Origin: Sulfurimonas sp.
GTDB taxonomy: Bacteria; Campylobacterota; Campylobacteria; Campylobacterales; Sulfurimonadaceae
DNA: 41,734 nucleotides
NCBI GenBank assembly: GCA_021648465.1
Contig: JAKISR010000016.1
Span: forward strand, 1 to 41,734
Direction of reading: 5' to 3'
Under the pieces are notes generated by a model, which searched no databases, was not told the DNA's origin, and saw nothing but the letters and a program-made list of their open reading frames with translations. Within the stretch, counting starts at the first letter, position 1. Each line of letters opens with the position of its first letter. This document shows positions 23,411 to 32,230 of the stretch, one piece after another. A program made the translations under genes and the position numbers.

Positions 23411-23800
23411 ATGAATGTTTCAAGTATAGTAGTACAAACACTACCAAAATACCTAGAAGAAGTGGTGCAAAATTTAAAAAATTGTGAAGCATGTGATTAT
23501 CATATGCATGATGAAAAAGGTAGAGTTATTATTACTATTGAAGGTAATGGCGTAGCTGAAGAGCTTGAAAAACTTGGTATTATTGAAGCAATTCCCCATA
23601 TTATTACAGCTGATATGCAAATGGCATATAGTGAAGATGAATTAGATGCACAAATAGAAATCATTGCTAATGGTGATGCTGTTCCAAAGATTTTAAATGA
23701 TAATAACGTAAAGGCATCAGACATAGTTTATAACGGTGACTTAAAGAAAAAAGATAATCTAGCTGAATTTACACAGCAATTTGATGAAACAAAAAGGTAA
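23411..23800 (+). CDS. napD: NapD, NapA signal-peptide chaperone, with C-terminal extension
   Basis: A 129-residue protein. The first 85 residues match NapD: M-N-V-S-S-I-V-V at the start, G-R-V-I-I-T-I-E-G strand in the middle and the I-P-H-I-I-T-A-D-M-Q-M-A-Y segment. NapD binds the NapA Tat signal and delays export until the cofactor is in place. The extra 40-45 residues are charged and of unknown role; typical NapD proteins end soon after the Y motif. An AAGGAAG ribosome site precedes the ATG. It lies 56 bases after napF, where napL sits in some relatives but not here. Confidence 0.85.
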   Translation: MNVSSIVVQTLPKYLEEVVQNLKNCEACDYHMHDEKGRVIITIEGNGVAEELEKLGIIEAIPHIITADMQMAYSEDELDAQIEIIANGDAVPKILNDNNVKASDIVYNGDLKKKDNLAEFTQQFDETKR

Positions 23801-23803
23801 AAT

Positions 23804-24100
23804 GTGTCTGTAATATTTGAATCAACAATAAAAATGGTTGAAGGAAGCAGTGAAAATTGGTATATTGAACTTAAAGATACCATGGATGGTAGAATAGAAA
23901 TTTGTAAAGATTTAATAGAATATTCAAAAAAAGTTGAAGAACTTGGTAGTGAATATGGTGGAAACATTGATGAAGTTAAATGGATAAAAGATAATAATAT
24001 TCCACTTCCTATAATAGACACTATAAGGTTTGAAATGTCAAAACTTCAACGTGAGATAGAAGATGAAACAGGTAAACCACTTATAGATGAGGAGTCATAA
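23804..24100 (+). CDS. Uncharacterised nap-operon protein (98 residues)
   Basis: A small acidic protein starting at GTG 23804, three bases after napD. It has Trp/Tyr-rich W-Y-I-E-L-K-D-T near the start and a helical, E/D/K-rich remainder (I-D-T-I-R-F-E-M-S-K-L-Q-R-E-I-E-D-E), with no export signal or cysteine motif, so it acts in the cytoplasm. I do not recognise the family. The next gene begins at the base after its stop. Position suggests a role in NapA maturation or in the activity of the complex; the sequence itself does not show it. Confidence 0.7.
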   Translation: MSVIFESTIKMVEGSSENWYIELKDTMDGRIEICKDLIEYSKKVEELGSEYGGNIDEVKWIKDNNIPLPIIDTIRFEMSKLQREIEDETGKPLIDEES

Positions 24101-24532
24101 ATGCCAATTGCAAAGTCAATACAAACACAAAAATATTTAGCAAAAGATGAAATTAAAAAGTATTTAGAAGGAGTTGAATTTATTATTATGGCCGCTCCTG
24201 CCCCTGAAAGATTTAAAGATACACCTATTCACTTTACATTTTTTCTTAATACTCAAGATAAACTACCCGTAAAAATAAAAGATGAAATATTAAATAAATT
24301 TTTACAAGATAATAAAATAAAAAACCCTATAGAAATTATGAGTCAAATTATGCCTGTTGGATTCTCACAAGGAAAACAAGAAACTTTAATGCCTCTGCTT
24401 ATAGTAAAACCTGAAGACATGAGAAGTATTCCTAATTATCCTATGTTAGTAATGGATTTTTTAGCAGATTCTGATAATTTTGAAGAAGCAAAAAAAGATA
24501 GTTTAGTTGGTTGGACATACTCTTATAGTTAG
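24101..24532 (+). CDS. Uncharacterised last gene of the nap operon (143 residues)
   Basis: A soluble 143-residue protein with a possible alpha/beta fold, no signal, cysteine or membrane segment. It contains F-I-I-M-A-A-P-A-P-E-R-F-K-D-T-P at about 27-42, then V-G-F-S-Q-G-K-Q-E-T-L-M-P-L-L-I-V near 107-123. No family recognised. It starts immediately after the previous stop (TAA-ATG), so the two are a coupled pair and may form a complex. It ends 74 bases before the convergent pepP-like gene, with hairpins in between. Confidence 0.7.
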   Translation: MPIAKSIQTQKYLAKDEIKKYLEGVEFIIMAAPAPERFKDTPIHFTFFLNTQDKLPVKIKDEILNKFLQDNKIKNPIEIMSQIMPVGFSQGKQETLMPLLIVKPEDMRSIPNYPMLVMDFLADSDNFEEAKKDSLVGWTYSYS

Positions 24533-24542
24533 TTTGTAAAAG

Positions 24543-24610
24543 GAAGTAATTTCTTTTACTTCGCTTGAGCCACTATAACTACTAAAACTAAACTACTTTG
24601 AAGTTTTAGT
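24543..24610. terminator. Hairpins between the convergent nap and pepP-like transcription units
   Basis: Two stem-loops: GAAGTAA (24543-24549)/TTACTTC (24556-24562), with a 6-base loop, and ACTAAAACT (24581-24589)/AGTTTTAGT (24602-24610). The second overlaps the pepP stop region. They lack long T-runs, so termination efficiency is uncertain, but their position between convergent genes fits a bidirectional terminator. Confidence 0.5.
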
Positions 24611-25886
24611 TATTAGATAAACTCTCTATCTCTTTTATGGTTTTAACTATACCTTTTGATAAATTTTCACAGCCATCTTTTGTAACTAATATATCATCCT
24701 CTATTCTAATTCCTAATCCACGATACTCTCTAGGTGCCTTTTTATCATTTTTATCTATATATAAACCTGGTTCAATTGTTAAAATCATATTTTTAGCTAA
24801 TGGTATTTCATTGCCTTTTAAATCTTTATATGGAGCTGAATCATGTACATCTAAACCCATCCAATGACCTATGCCATGTGGATAATATCTTTTATGCTTA
24901 TTTCTTTTAATAAGTTTTTTATAATTACCTTTTAAAATGCCTAATCTAATCATCCCTTTTGTAAGCAATATTTCTGTCTTTTTTTGAAGCTCACTTCTTT
25001 TTACTTTTGGTTTTATATTATTAATAATTTTTATTTGAGTATCTAAAATCAAACTATACAGCTTTTTTTGTGCTATTGTAAACTTCCCATTTACAGGAAT
25101 TGTTCTTGTTATATCACTTGCATAATATTTATACTCACATCCCGCATCTATTAAAATGAGCTCATTTTCCATTAATGGCTTATTATTATATATGTAATGC
25201 AGAGTATTAGCATTATTTCCACAAGCGACTATAGATGTATATGCATCACTATATGCTCCAGCACTTTTAAATTCATATTCAATTTGTGCTAAAAGATCAT
25301 TTTCATTTTTACCAATTTTTGTCTCTCTCATTATTTTATGGTGAGTGTTTTTAGTTATATTTATCGCTTTTTTAATAAGCTTTATCTCTGATGATGATTT
25401 AATAAGTCTCATTTTTTGAATTATAAGTTCTAAGTCATATTTTATTTTTATATTTTTTGATAATTTTAAAAGTTTTTTTACTCTTTTATCTTTATTTATT
25501 AATTTACAATATATATATTTTTTTTCATATACATACTCTTTTATTCTTTTTTTTAAACTACTCTTATCATATACTTCATCTACTAAAAATCTTTTTTTAG
25601 CTTGAGAAATACCTAGTCTTTTTCCATTCCATAACTCTAGTTTTTTATCTTTTTTTTGAACAAATAAAATGGTTTTAGAAAAGTTTTTAGTTTTTATAAA
25701 AACCAAAATTGAATTATCTTCTGTAAATCCTGTGAGGTAATAAAAATTACTGTCTTGTCTGTAAGGAAATTCTGTATCATTTGAGCGAGTTTTATTAGTG
25801 GCACTATAAATAACCGCTATAGAATTATTTGATAATTTTTTAACCAGTTTATCTCTTCTATTTTTATACTCACTCTCTTTTATCAC
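24606..25886 (-). CDS. pepP: Xaa-Pro aminopeptidase (PepP-like, M24 family)
   Basis: A 426-residue metalloaminopeptidase that removes N-terminal residues before proline. An N-terminal aminopeptidase-P domain (about 1-130, with Y-R-Q-D-S-N-F-Y-Y-L-T-G-F) precedes a pita-bread catalytic domain whose metal ligands are visible: D in I-D-A-G-C-E-Y, D in S-D-I-T-R-T, H in G-I-G-H-W-M-G-L-D-V-H-D, E in T-I-E-P-G-L-Y and E in I-R-I-E-D-D. It is very lysine-rich, like its neighbours. It is the last gene of the long minus-strand train, overlapping the previous one by 4 bases. Confidence 0.95.
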   Translation of the reverse strand: MIKESEYKNRRDKLVKKLSNNSIAVIYSATNKTRSNDTEFPYRQDSNFYYLTGFTEDNSILVFIKTKNFSKTILFVQKKDKKLELWNGKRLGISQAKKRFLVDEVYDKSSLKKRIKEYVYEKKYIYCKLINKDKRVKKLLKLSKNIKIKYDLELIIQKMRLIKSSSEIKLIKKAINITKNTHHKIMRETKIGKNENDLLAQIEYEFKSAGAYSDAYTSIVACGNNANTLHYIYNNKPLMENELILIDAGCEYKYYASDITRTIPVNGKFTIAQKKLYSLILDTQIKIINNIKPKVKRSELQKKTEILLTKGMIRLGILKGNYKKLIKRNKHKRYYPHGIGHWMGLDVHDSAPYKDLKGNEIPLAKNMILTIEPGLYIDKNDKKAPREYRGLGIRIEDDILVTKDGCENLSKGIVKTIKEIESLSNN

Positions 25887-26476
25887 TTACAAACCTCATT
25901 TAACCATTCTACATTCTGAGTTAGTATATTTGAAAGAGCAGCATTAAGAGCTTCTACTCCACCCTCAGCATTAAGAGTTTTTACATCAACTTTTGATGTA
26001 AATGTTTTAGTATCTATTATAGTATTGTTTTTAGAGTCAATAAGTGTTAAATTTATTGTAGCTCTAGCAAAAGAATTTTTTAAATCCTTAGAATAATATT
26101 GTAAAAAATCTTCTATATTTATCTCTAAAATCCAACTATTTCGACTTATTGTCTTTGAAATTTGAACATTTTTAAAAAAACTTGAATCTCTGATCTCCTT
26201 AAGTAAATTCATTGTAATTGAATGATTTGGTGATTCATTCCAATGTGCTTGTGAATAAGAAAATACTTTATTTTCACCCTGTGCATAATCCATTTTTAAA
26301 GACATAAGTGAGCTTGAACTAAATGCTTGTGCTATTTTTAATGATTTATTTCTACATCCATCTTTATTACTTTTAATTTTTGGACTTTCTGCCACTATTT
26401 TATACTCAGTGATTGATAATTTAACTGTTGTACATCCAGATAATATAAAAATAATTATTATGCTTATTAATTTCAT
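25883..26476 (-). CDS. ABC-type transport auxiliary lipoprotein (Mla/MCE-linked)
   Basis: A 197-residue lipoprotein: the signal ends in F-I-L-S-G-C with the lipidated Cys at about 15. The mature part has a strand/helix pattern of the ABC_trans_aux family (PF03886-like), with S-F-F-K-N-V near the middle and A-L-N-A-A-L-S-N-I-L near the end. It probably sits in the periplasm as an outer- or inner-membrane partner of the MCE protein. It lies 3 bases after the mlaD-like gene and overlaps pepP by 4 bases. The family call rests on context and the general pattern. Confidence 0.75.
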   Translation of the reverse strand: MKLISIIIIFILSGCTTVKLSITEYKIVAESPKIKSNKDGCRNKSLKIAQAFSSSSLMSLKMDYAQGENKVFSYSQAHWNESPNHSITMNLLKEIRDSSFFKNVQISKTISRNSWILEINIEDFLQYYSKDLKNSFARATINLTLIDSKNNTIIDTKTFTSKVDVKTLNAEGGVEALNAALSNILTQNVEWLNEVCK

Positions 26477-26479
26477 GAT

Positions 26480-27499
26480 TTAATTTTCACCTGGTCCTTT
26501 TTTAATTTTTTCTTGTTTAAAAATTATATCTCCAGGACTTCTTTCGTACTGGTCTAATGCTTCTTGCATTTTTATCATAAGTGCTTGCATCTCTATCATA
26601 GTAGAATTAATCGTTGGGATTATCTCTTGAGAAATATCTTTAATATTAAAATCACCTTTAACTAAAGCAGTTCTAAAATAATCCATTGTTTCTTTAATAC
26701 CCATATAACTGCCTGCAATGGATTTAAATGAATCTGAAATCTCATCTTCCCACTCTACACTATTATCCAAAAATTTTTCTACTTTAGGTATCATTTTATT
26801 TAATTTTTTTGTTGTTTCATTAAGATTATTTATAGTTTCTTGAAAATCATTAATAATTTTATTATCAAGAAGTTTATTCATTTTAGATATAAAAATATTA
26901 CTATTTTTTAGTAATTGTGATATCTCATATTGATTCTCTTTACCTAAAATTATATTAGAATTTTTAAATAACTGTGATATCTCTTGTTGATTCTCTTTTC
27001 CCAAAATTTGATTTGTTTTACTTAATGTTGATGATAAATCTGAAAAAACATCTTCAAATGTTTTTTCGATTTTAATGAACAGAGATGGTGTAGTTTTTAT
27101 AACTGGATATTTCTCTCCATCTTTAACTTTAAGCTCACTTGCATTATTATCACCAATATTTAAATTTATATAGCTTAATCCTGTAATCCCTTGAGAAGTT
27201 AATTTTGCTACAGTTGTTGTTTTTATAGGTGTAGTTTTAAAAATATTTACAATAACTTCCACCTGTTGAGAATTTTTTGGGTTAATACTTAGTTTTGAAA
27301 TTTTACCAACACTTATGCCTTTATATTTTACAGGGGCATCAAGGTTAAGTCCTAAAATTGATTCATCAAAATATATAGCATATTTTTGCATCTCCAATTC
27401 ATTTGATGGTTTTAATAACCAATAACTAAACCATATCATTAGCGATAAACCCAAAAGTACTAAAAATCCAACTATGCTATAGTTTACTTTATTATTCAT
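26480..27499 (-). CDS. MCE-domain lipid-binding protein (MlaD-like)
   Basis: A 339-residue membrane-anchored protein: one TM helix at about 8-29, an MCE domain (38-132) with V-K-Y-K-G-I-S-V-G-K-I and the strand-rich T-S-Q-G-I-T-G-L-S-Y-I-N-L, and a long helical tail (140-339). In the Mla/Mce system it collects phospholipids at the periplasmic face of the MlaE-type permease and ATPase. The tail contains a tandem duplication (164-182 and 183-201) and many Asn/Lys residues. It overlaps the ATPase gene by 8 bases. Confidence 0.92.
   Translation of the reverse strand: MNNKVNYSIVGFLVLLGLSLMIWFSYWLLKPSNELEMQKYAIYFDESILGLNLDAPVKYKGISVGKISKLSINPKNSQQVEVIVNIFKTTPIKTTTVAKLTSQGITGLSYINLNIGDNNASELKVKDGEKYPVIKTTPSLFIKIEKTFEDVFSDLSSTLSKTNQILGKENQQEISQLFKNSNIILGKENQYEISQLLKNSNIFISKMNKLLDNKIINDFQETINNLNETTKKLNKMIPKVEKFLDNSVEWEDEISDSFKSIAGSYMGIKETMDYFRTALVKGDFNIKDISQEIIPTINSTMIEMQALMIKMQEALDQYERSPGDIIFKQEKIKKGPGEN
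26897..27010. repeat. 57-base tandem duplication within the mlaD-like gene
   Basis: Residues 164-182 and 183-201 repeat (x-I-L-G-K-E-N-Q-x-E-I-S-Q-L-x-K-N-S-N) with 3 differences, that is two copies of 57 bases. The repeat lengthens the helical tail by five helical turns. Confidence 0.85.
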
Positions 27500-28232
27500 T
27501 CATATGTCCAAAAAATTTTTGTATAAATTCACTTTTTACAGATTTTATTTTATCTAAATTTCCCTCATAAGCAATCTTTTTATTATCAATAATAGCTATA
27601 GAATCAAGTGTATCACAAATTGATTGTAAATCATGTGAAACCATCACAATTGTTAAGCCTAAAAGAGGACGAAGCTTCAGTATAAGTTCATCAAACTCTC
27701 TAGCTGATATTGGGTCAAGTCCACTTGTAGGCTCATCTAAAAATAATAATTTTGGATCCATTGCAAGAGCTCTAGCTAAAGCAGCTTTCTTTTTCATTCC
27801 TCCACTAATCTGTGAGGGATACAAATTTGCATCTTCTGACTTTAAACCAACTATATTTATTTTATATTCAACAATTTCTCTTATTAAATCTTTTGATAAA
27901 TCTGTATGTTCAATAAGAGGAAGAGCAATATTGTCTTTTAAGGTAAGTGATGAAAATAACGCTCCAGATTGAAACAAAACTCCCCACTTCTGTCTAAGCT
28001 TTTGTGCTTCTTTATCTTTAATATTATCAAGATTATATCCTAAAATTTCAATAGTGCCACTTTTAAATTCTTGAAGCATAACCATCTCTCTAAGTAGTGT
28101 AGTTTTCCCACATCCACTAGGACCTAAAAGTCCATAAATCTCTCCCTCTTTTACATTTAAACTAAGTCCATCATGAACTATTTTATCACCAAATGTTGTT
28201 ATTAAATTTTTTACTTTGATAATATATTTCAT
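27492..28232 (-). CDS. ABC transporter ATPase (MlaF-like)
   Basis: A 246-residue ATPase powering the lipid transporter at the inner membrane. Walker A G-P-S-G-C-G-K-T-T (33-41), Q-loop in F-Q-S-G-A-L-F, signature I-S-G-G-M-K-K-K, Walker B L-L-F-L-D-E-P-T-S-G-L-D and switch His in V-S-H-D. The F-Q-S-G-A-L-F-x-S-L-T motif and the M-K-K-K signature are typical of the MlaF group. It overlaps the permease stop by one base (TAATG) and the MCE gene by 8 bases. Confidence 0.95.
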   Translation of the reverse strand: MKYIIKVKNLITTFGDKIVHDGLSLNVKEGEIYGLLGPSGCGKTTLLREMVMLQEFKSGTIEILGYNLDNIKDKEAQKLRQKWGVLFQSGALFSSLTLKDNIALPLIEHTDLSKDLIREIVEYKINIVGLKSEDANLYPSQISGGMKKKAALARALAMDPKLLFLDEPTSGLDPISAREFDELILKLRPLLGLTIVMVSHDLQSICDTLDSIAIIDNKKIAYEGNLDKIKSVKSEFIQKFFGHMNE

Positions 28233-29338
28233 TATATCCCCAAATTTGTAAAAATAATTGAAAATATTGCATCACACACAATTACAGCAAAAATTGCTTC
28301 TACAACACTTTTTGTGGTATTTAAACCTATGCTTTGTGTATCATTTTTAACCATTAAACCTCTATATATTCCGATAGAGGCTATTAAAAAGGCAAAAAAT
28401 GGACCTTTTGCTATACCAATGTAAAAATGTTTTATAGCTATAACCTCATTAAATCTATCCATAAAAAGATCTGTTGTAATACCTAAATTTATATTTGCAA
28501 TCAACATTCCACCAATTATTGCTGCTATATCTGATACAAAGATGAGTATAGGCATTGTTATCATAAGAGCTATTATTTTAGGTAATACTAAAAACTTAAA
28601 TGGATCAAACCCCATAGTTCTCATAGCATCTAGCTCTTGAGTTATTTTCATTGCACCTATTTGAGCAGTAAAGGCTGAACCACTTCTACCAGCAATAACT
28701 ATAGCTGTTATAAGAGGAGATAACTCTCTAAGTATAGAGATCCCTAACATATCAACAATAAAGATATTTGCTCCATATATTTTTAATTGATGTGCTGATT
28801 GATAAGCAATAACAACACCTATTAAAAAACTAGTTAATGCAACAATACCAAATGCTTTTACAGCACTCTCATTTATTTCAAAAGCAATCTCTTTATACCT
28901 AATATTTTTAAAAGATATAAAATAGTACATTTTATGAGAAAATAATTCCCCTAAAAAAGCTATAAATAATGTAAATACTTTATAATTTTGATATGTATAT
29001 TCCCCTGTTTTTTCTATAAAATTTTTTTTCTTATAGTGCAAAATAATTGTTGATTTTTCTTTTTGAATTTTAACTAATTCTAAAATATCAAGTATCTTTT
29101 TTTTACTGCAAAGAATCTCTACTGTAATGTTTTTTAAAATTAGTTTTTTTTCTAAAGTATATATATAAATAGCAGCGGCAGTATCTAAAAAACTTGCTCT
29201 AGTAAAATCGATAACTACATGTTTTTCTTTAGAGAAGTTAATAGAGTCGATTTTTTTTTGATGTAAAGATACATTATGAAGGGTAAGCTCTTCTTCAAAC
29301 TTTAAAAAGAGCTTATTATCTATATGTTGAGTATGCAT
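28232..29338 (-). CDS. MlaE-type lipid ABC permease with N-terminal STAS-like domain
   Basis: About 368 residues from ATG 29338 (a TTG 12 bases upstream is less likely). Residues 1-100 form a STAS-like domain (I-D-F-T-R-A-S-F-L-D-T-A-A-A strand-loop), here fused to the permease where many species have a separate MlaB. Residues 110-368 are the MlaE permease, with five or so hydrophobic segments and the E-L-S-P-L-I-T-A-I-V-I-A-G-R-S-G-S motif plus A-M-K-I-T-Q-E-L-D-A-M coupling helix. The fused form is common in Campylobacterota, as I recall. CheW lies 20 bases upstream. Confidence 0.92.
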   Translation of the reverse strand: MHTQHIDNKLFLKFEEELTLHNVSLHQKKIDSINFSKEKHVVIDFTRASFLDTAAAIYIYTLEKKLILKNITVEILCSKKKILDILELVKIQKEKSTIILHYKKKNFIEKTGEYTYQNYKVFTLFIAFLGELFSHKMYYFISFKNIRYKEIAFEINESAVKAFGIVALTSFLIGVVIAYQSAHQLKIYGANIFIVDMLGISILRELSPLITAIVIAGRSGSAFTAQIGAMKITQELDAMRTMGFDPFKFLVLPKIIALMITMPILIFVSDIAAIIGGMLIANINLGITTDLFMDRFNEVIAIKHFYIGIAKGPFFAFLIASIGIYRGLMVKNDTQSIGLNTTKSVVEAIFAVIVCDAIFSIIFTNLGI

Positions 29339-29358
29339 TATTTGATACAAAAAAAATA

Positions 29359-29856
29359 TTAAAAATCTCTTTTTAACAATTTATTTACTTTTAAAATTGT
29401 AATAATTCTATCTTCTTGTTTACCTACACCATCTATCGCTGTATCATCACCACTTATAGTTTCTGGTGCTGGTCCAATATCTGTTTTTTTAATTCTAATA
29501 GCCATAGTAAGTCTATCTATAACAAAACCAGCTATATCATCACCATGCCTCATAACAATAAAACGAGTTTCATCATCTTGTTTTTTATGAGGTAACCCAA
29601 ACTTTAAACGAAGGTCTATCAAAGGAATAACTGCTCCACGCATATTAAATACGCCAACAACATACTTAGGTACTTGAGGCACTCTTGTCCACGGAAATGG
29701 TTTTATAATCTCTTGAATTGCCAAAATTGGTATTGCATATTCTTCTTCACCTATAACAAATCCAACTAACTGAACTATATCTTCTGAATGGTCTATTTTA
29801 CCCTCTTGCTGTTGTTCATTCTGCTTACTAATAATATTTTTTAATTTATCATTCAT
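29359..29856 (-). CDS. cheW: CheW chemotaxis coupling protein
   Basis: A 165-residue scaffold that links chemoreceptors to CheA. The fold is seen in G-F-V-I-G-E-E-E-Y-A-I-P-I at about 33-45, V-P-K-Y-V-V-G-V-F-N-M-R-G-A-V-I-P-L-I-D-L-R near 60-82 and the G-F-V-I-D-R-L segment. Length is normal for CheW. Its start overlaps the cheA stop by one base. It is followed by the lipid transport genes in the same train. Confidence 0.95.
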   Translation of the reverse strand: MNDKLKNIISKQNEQQQEGKIDHSEDIVQLVGFVIGEEEYAIPILAIQEIIKPFPWTRVPQVPKYVVGVFNMRGAVIPLIDLRLKFGLPHKKQDDETRFIVMRHGDDIAGFVIDRLTMAIRIKKTDIGPAPETISGDDTAIDGVGKQEDRIITILKVNKLLKRDF

Positions 29857-32228
29857 TATAAAAACTCCGATTTAAATTTTATATTTCTTTGAACTACGCT
29901 TGATAAATAATCAGAAGAGTAAGGTTTAGTAATATACTCAACCATTCCAGATTCAACACCACGCATTCTATCAGATTTTCCTGTTCTTGATGTAACTGCA
30001 ATAAGAGGAAGATTTTTATATCTATTGTACTTTTTAATCTCTGTTGCTAATGTATAACCATCCATTCTTGGCATTTCTATATCTATTAATAATGCATCAA
30101 AATTTATATTACCTTGCTTTAAGATATTCAGTGCTTCTTGTCCATCATTAGCTTCAACCAATGTAACTCCAATCGGCTCAAGTGCTTTTCTCATAATCAT
30201 TCTATCTGTACTAGAGTCGTCAATAATCATGATTGCATAATCACTTGCTTTTGTTTTTTCATTAGTACTTGATTCATTTACTGCGGCATCAATTAAAGCA
30301 GTTGATTTAACATTTTTTGCAATTTCCATAAGTGCTACAACATCCACAATAAGAGTGACTCCACCATCACCACGGATTGTTGCTCCAGCAACACCTTTTA
30401 TACCTTTTAAATATTCTCCCAAAGATTTAATAACTATCTCTTCTTGTCCAACAAGAGTATCAACAATTAAACCAAGTTTACTTGTTCCTAATCCAAGAAC
30501 AACAACATAAGCATGTTCACTTGCATCCAAAATACGTTCAACTTCAAATATATCACCGATATGCACTAGTGATAAAACTTCTTCACGAAGTCTCATAACT
30601 GAACGACCTTCAACTGTATATATTTCATCTTTAGAGATTCTAACTGTTTCCAAAACTGAAGCAAGTGGAATTGCATAATGCTCTTCCTGCACACCAACTA
30701 AAAGTGCTTGAATAATAGCTAGGGTTAGTGGAATTTTTAACTTAATTGATGTTCCATGACCAAACTCACTATCGATATCTATGATACCATTAACTTTTTC
30801 TATATTTGTTTTTACAACATCCATACCAACGCCACGACCAGAGACATTTGTAACTGCTGCTGCCGTTGAAAAACCTGGTTTAAATATAAGTCCAAAAGCC
30901 TCTTTATCACTCATGTTATCAGCTTCTTTTTCTGTTATCATTTCTTTTTGAATACATTTTTCTTTTAACATTTCTGCGTCAAGACCTTTACCATCATCAT
31001 CAATCTGGATAACAATTTGATTACCCTCATTATAGGCTTTTAATTTAATGGTTCCTGTTTCAGATTTTCCTTGTTCTGCACGAACTGATGGAATCTCTAT
31101 ACCGTGATCACAAGAATTTCTAATAATGTGAACTAATGGATCACCTACCTCTTCAACAATTGATTTATCTAGTTCTGTATCTTCTCCAAAAATCTCTAAC
31201 TCTATTTTTTTATTTAATTCACGAGTTAAATCACGAATCATTCTTGGAAACTTGTTAAACACTTTACCTATAGGAAGCATTCTTGTTTTCATAACAGCTA
31301 TTTGAAGATCTGTCGTAACTAAAGAAACAATTGAAACAACTTGATTTAACTCTTCAAGAAATTCTTCACCCTCATAACGCTCCTCAACATCATCATTAAT
31401 TTTAATAAGTCTGTTTTTAGCAAGAACAAGTTCTCCTATAAGATTCATAAGATGATCAAGTCTTTTTACATCTACACGTATCGTTTGCTCAACTGTTGCT
31501 TTTTTAGCAGGAGGAGCAGCCTGTGTATCTGATGATGGTGTTGATTTAGACTTAGCTGGTGCTGCTGCAGGAGTCACTGACGCCGGTGCTGGTGTTGAGA
31601 CCACTTCTGGTTTTGAAGATGCTGGTTCTGAAGATGCTGGTTCTGGATCTAAAGAAAGAACTTCTTCTCCCGCTGCAATTTTGGCTTGTCTTTTTGCTTT
31701 ATCTTCAGCTTGTCTCTCTTGAAGGAGTCTCTCTATTTCTGCTTCAAGTTCATCTGGACCCATACTGTCGTAATCAATATCATCCTCTTCAACTTTTTCC
31801 ACAGGAGCTTCTTCCTGTACTGCTGGCGTTTCTGCATTTTTATTACCACCAGCAACTTTATCAAGCTTTACAATACATGCTGCTATATCTATTCCACCAT
31901 CTGCACTTGTATCACGAATAGTATTTAAAAGTGCTTTCATTAAATCAATTGATTCTAAAATAACATCCATAACATCTGGCGTAATTAGGAGTTCACCGTG
32001 TCTTGCTTTATTTAAAACATCTTCCATATGATGAGTAAGGCGTGTTAAAACATCAAAGTTCAAAAATGACGATGCACCTTTAATAGTGTGTGCAACACGG
32101 AAAATTCCATTTAATAACTCTAAATCTTCTGGTGTATTCTCTAGCTCAACTAAATCTTGATCTAATTGTTCAATTAACTCGAAAGACTCAACTAAAAAAT
32201 CTTGTAATATCTCTTGAAATTCATCCAT
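29856..32228 (-). CDS. cheA: CheA histidine kinase with C-terminal receiver (CheAY)
   Basis: A 790-residue chemotaxis kinase. Domains: HPt (1-110, phospho-acceptor His47 in A-H-T-I-K-G-A), a Pro/Ala/Ser-rich linker with a charged helix (135-240) in place of a clear P2 domain, dimerisation (245-310), HATPase (320-490, with N-box H-I-I-R-N-S-C-D-H-G, D-D-G-K-G-L-D, G-R-G-V-G-M-D-V), CheW-like (500-630) and a receiver (665-790) with D-D-S and phospho-acceptor Asp716 in I-D-I-E-M-P. CheA with a fused receiver is typical of Campylobacterota. It lies 2 bases after cheV and overlaps cheW by one base. Confidence 0.97.
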   Translation of the reverse strand: MDEFQEILQDFLVESFELIEQLDQDLVELENTPEDLELLNGIFRVAHTIKGASSFLNFDVLTRLTHHMEDVLNKARHGELLITPDVMDVILESIDLMKALLNTIRDTSADGGIDIAACIVKLDKVAGGNKNAETPAVQEEAPVEKVEEDDIDYDSMGPDELEAEIERLLQERQAEDKAKRQAKIAAGEEVLSLDPEPASSEPASSKPEVVSTPAPASVTPAAAPAKSKSTPSSDTQAAPPAKKATVEQTIRVDVKRLDHLMNLIGELVLAKNRLIKINDDVEERYEGEEFLEELNQVVSIVSLVTTDLQIAVMKTRMLPIGKVFNKFPRMIRDLTRELNKKIELEIFGEDTELDKSIVEEVGDPLVHIIRNSCDHGIEIPSVRAEQGKSETGTIKLKAYNEGNQIVIQIDDDGKGLDAEMLKEKCIQKEMITEKEADNMSDKEAFGLIFKPGFSTAAAVTNVSGRGVGMDVVKTNIEKVNGIIDIDSEFGHGTSIKLKIPLTLAIIQALLVGVQEEHYAIPLASVLETVRISKDEIYTVEGRSVMRLREEVLSLVHIGDIFEVERILDASEHAYVVVLGLGTSKLGLIVDTLVGQEEIVIKSLGEYLKGIKGVAGATIRGDGGVTLIVDVVALMEIAKNVKSTALIDAAVNESSTNEKTKASDYAIMIIDDSSTDRMIMRKALEPIGVTLVEANDGQEALNILKQGNINFDALLIDIEMPRMDGYTLATEIKKYNRYKNLPLIAVTSRTGKSDRMRGVESGMVEYITKPYSSDYLSSVVQRNIKFKSEFL
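31615..31644. repeat. Two perfect 15-base tandem repeats in the cheA linker
   Basis: GAAGATGCTGGTTCT occurs twice in a row, coding E-P-A-S-S twice in the disordered linker between HPt and kinase domains. The unit is a multiple of three, so changes in copy number would keep the frame. Confidence 0.8.
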
Positions 32229-32230
32229 AT

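Noticed and set aside
23804..24100. Calling the 98-residue nap gene napL or a second NapD
   Set aside because: It has no export signal, which NapL carries as far as I recall, and lacks the NapD ferredoxin-like strand pattern and start motif.
28232..28700. Unusual fusion of a STAS domain to MlaE as a novelty
   Set aside because: As far as I recall, STAS-MlaE fusions are common in this phylum, so it is described but not scored as new.
31559..31928. Plus-strand open frames opposite cheA
   Set aside because: Leu/Val-rich shadow frames produced by the Pro/Ala/Ser/Glu-rich linker of CheA on the other strand; no start signals.
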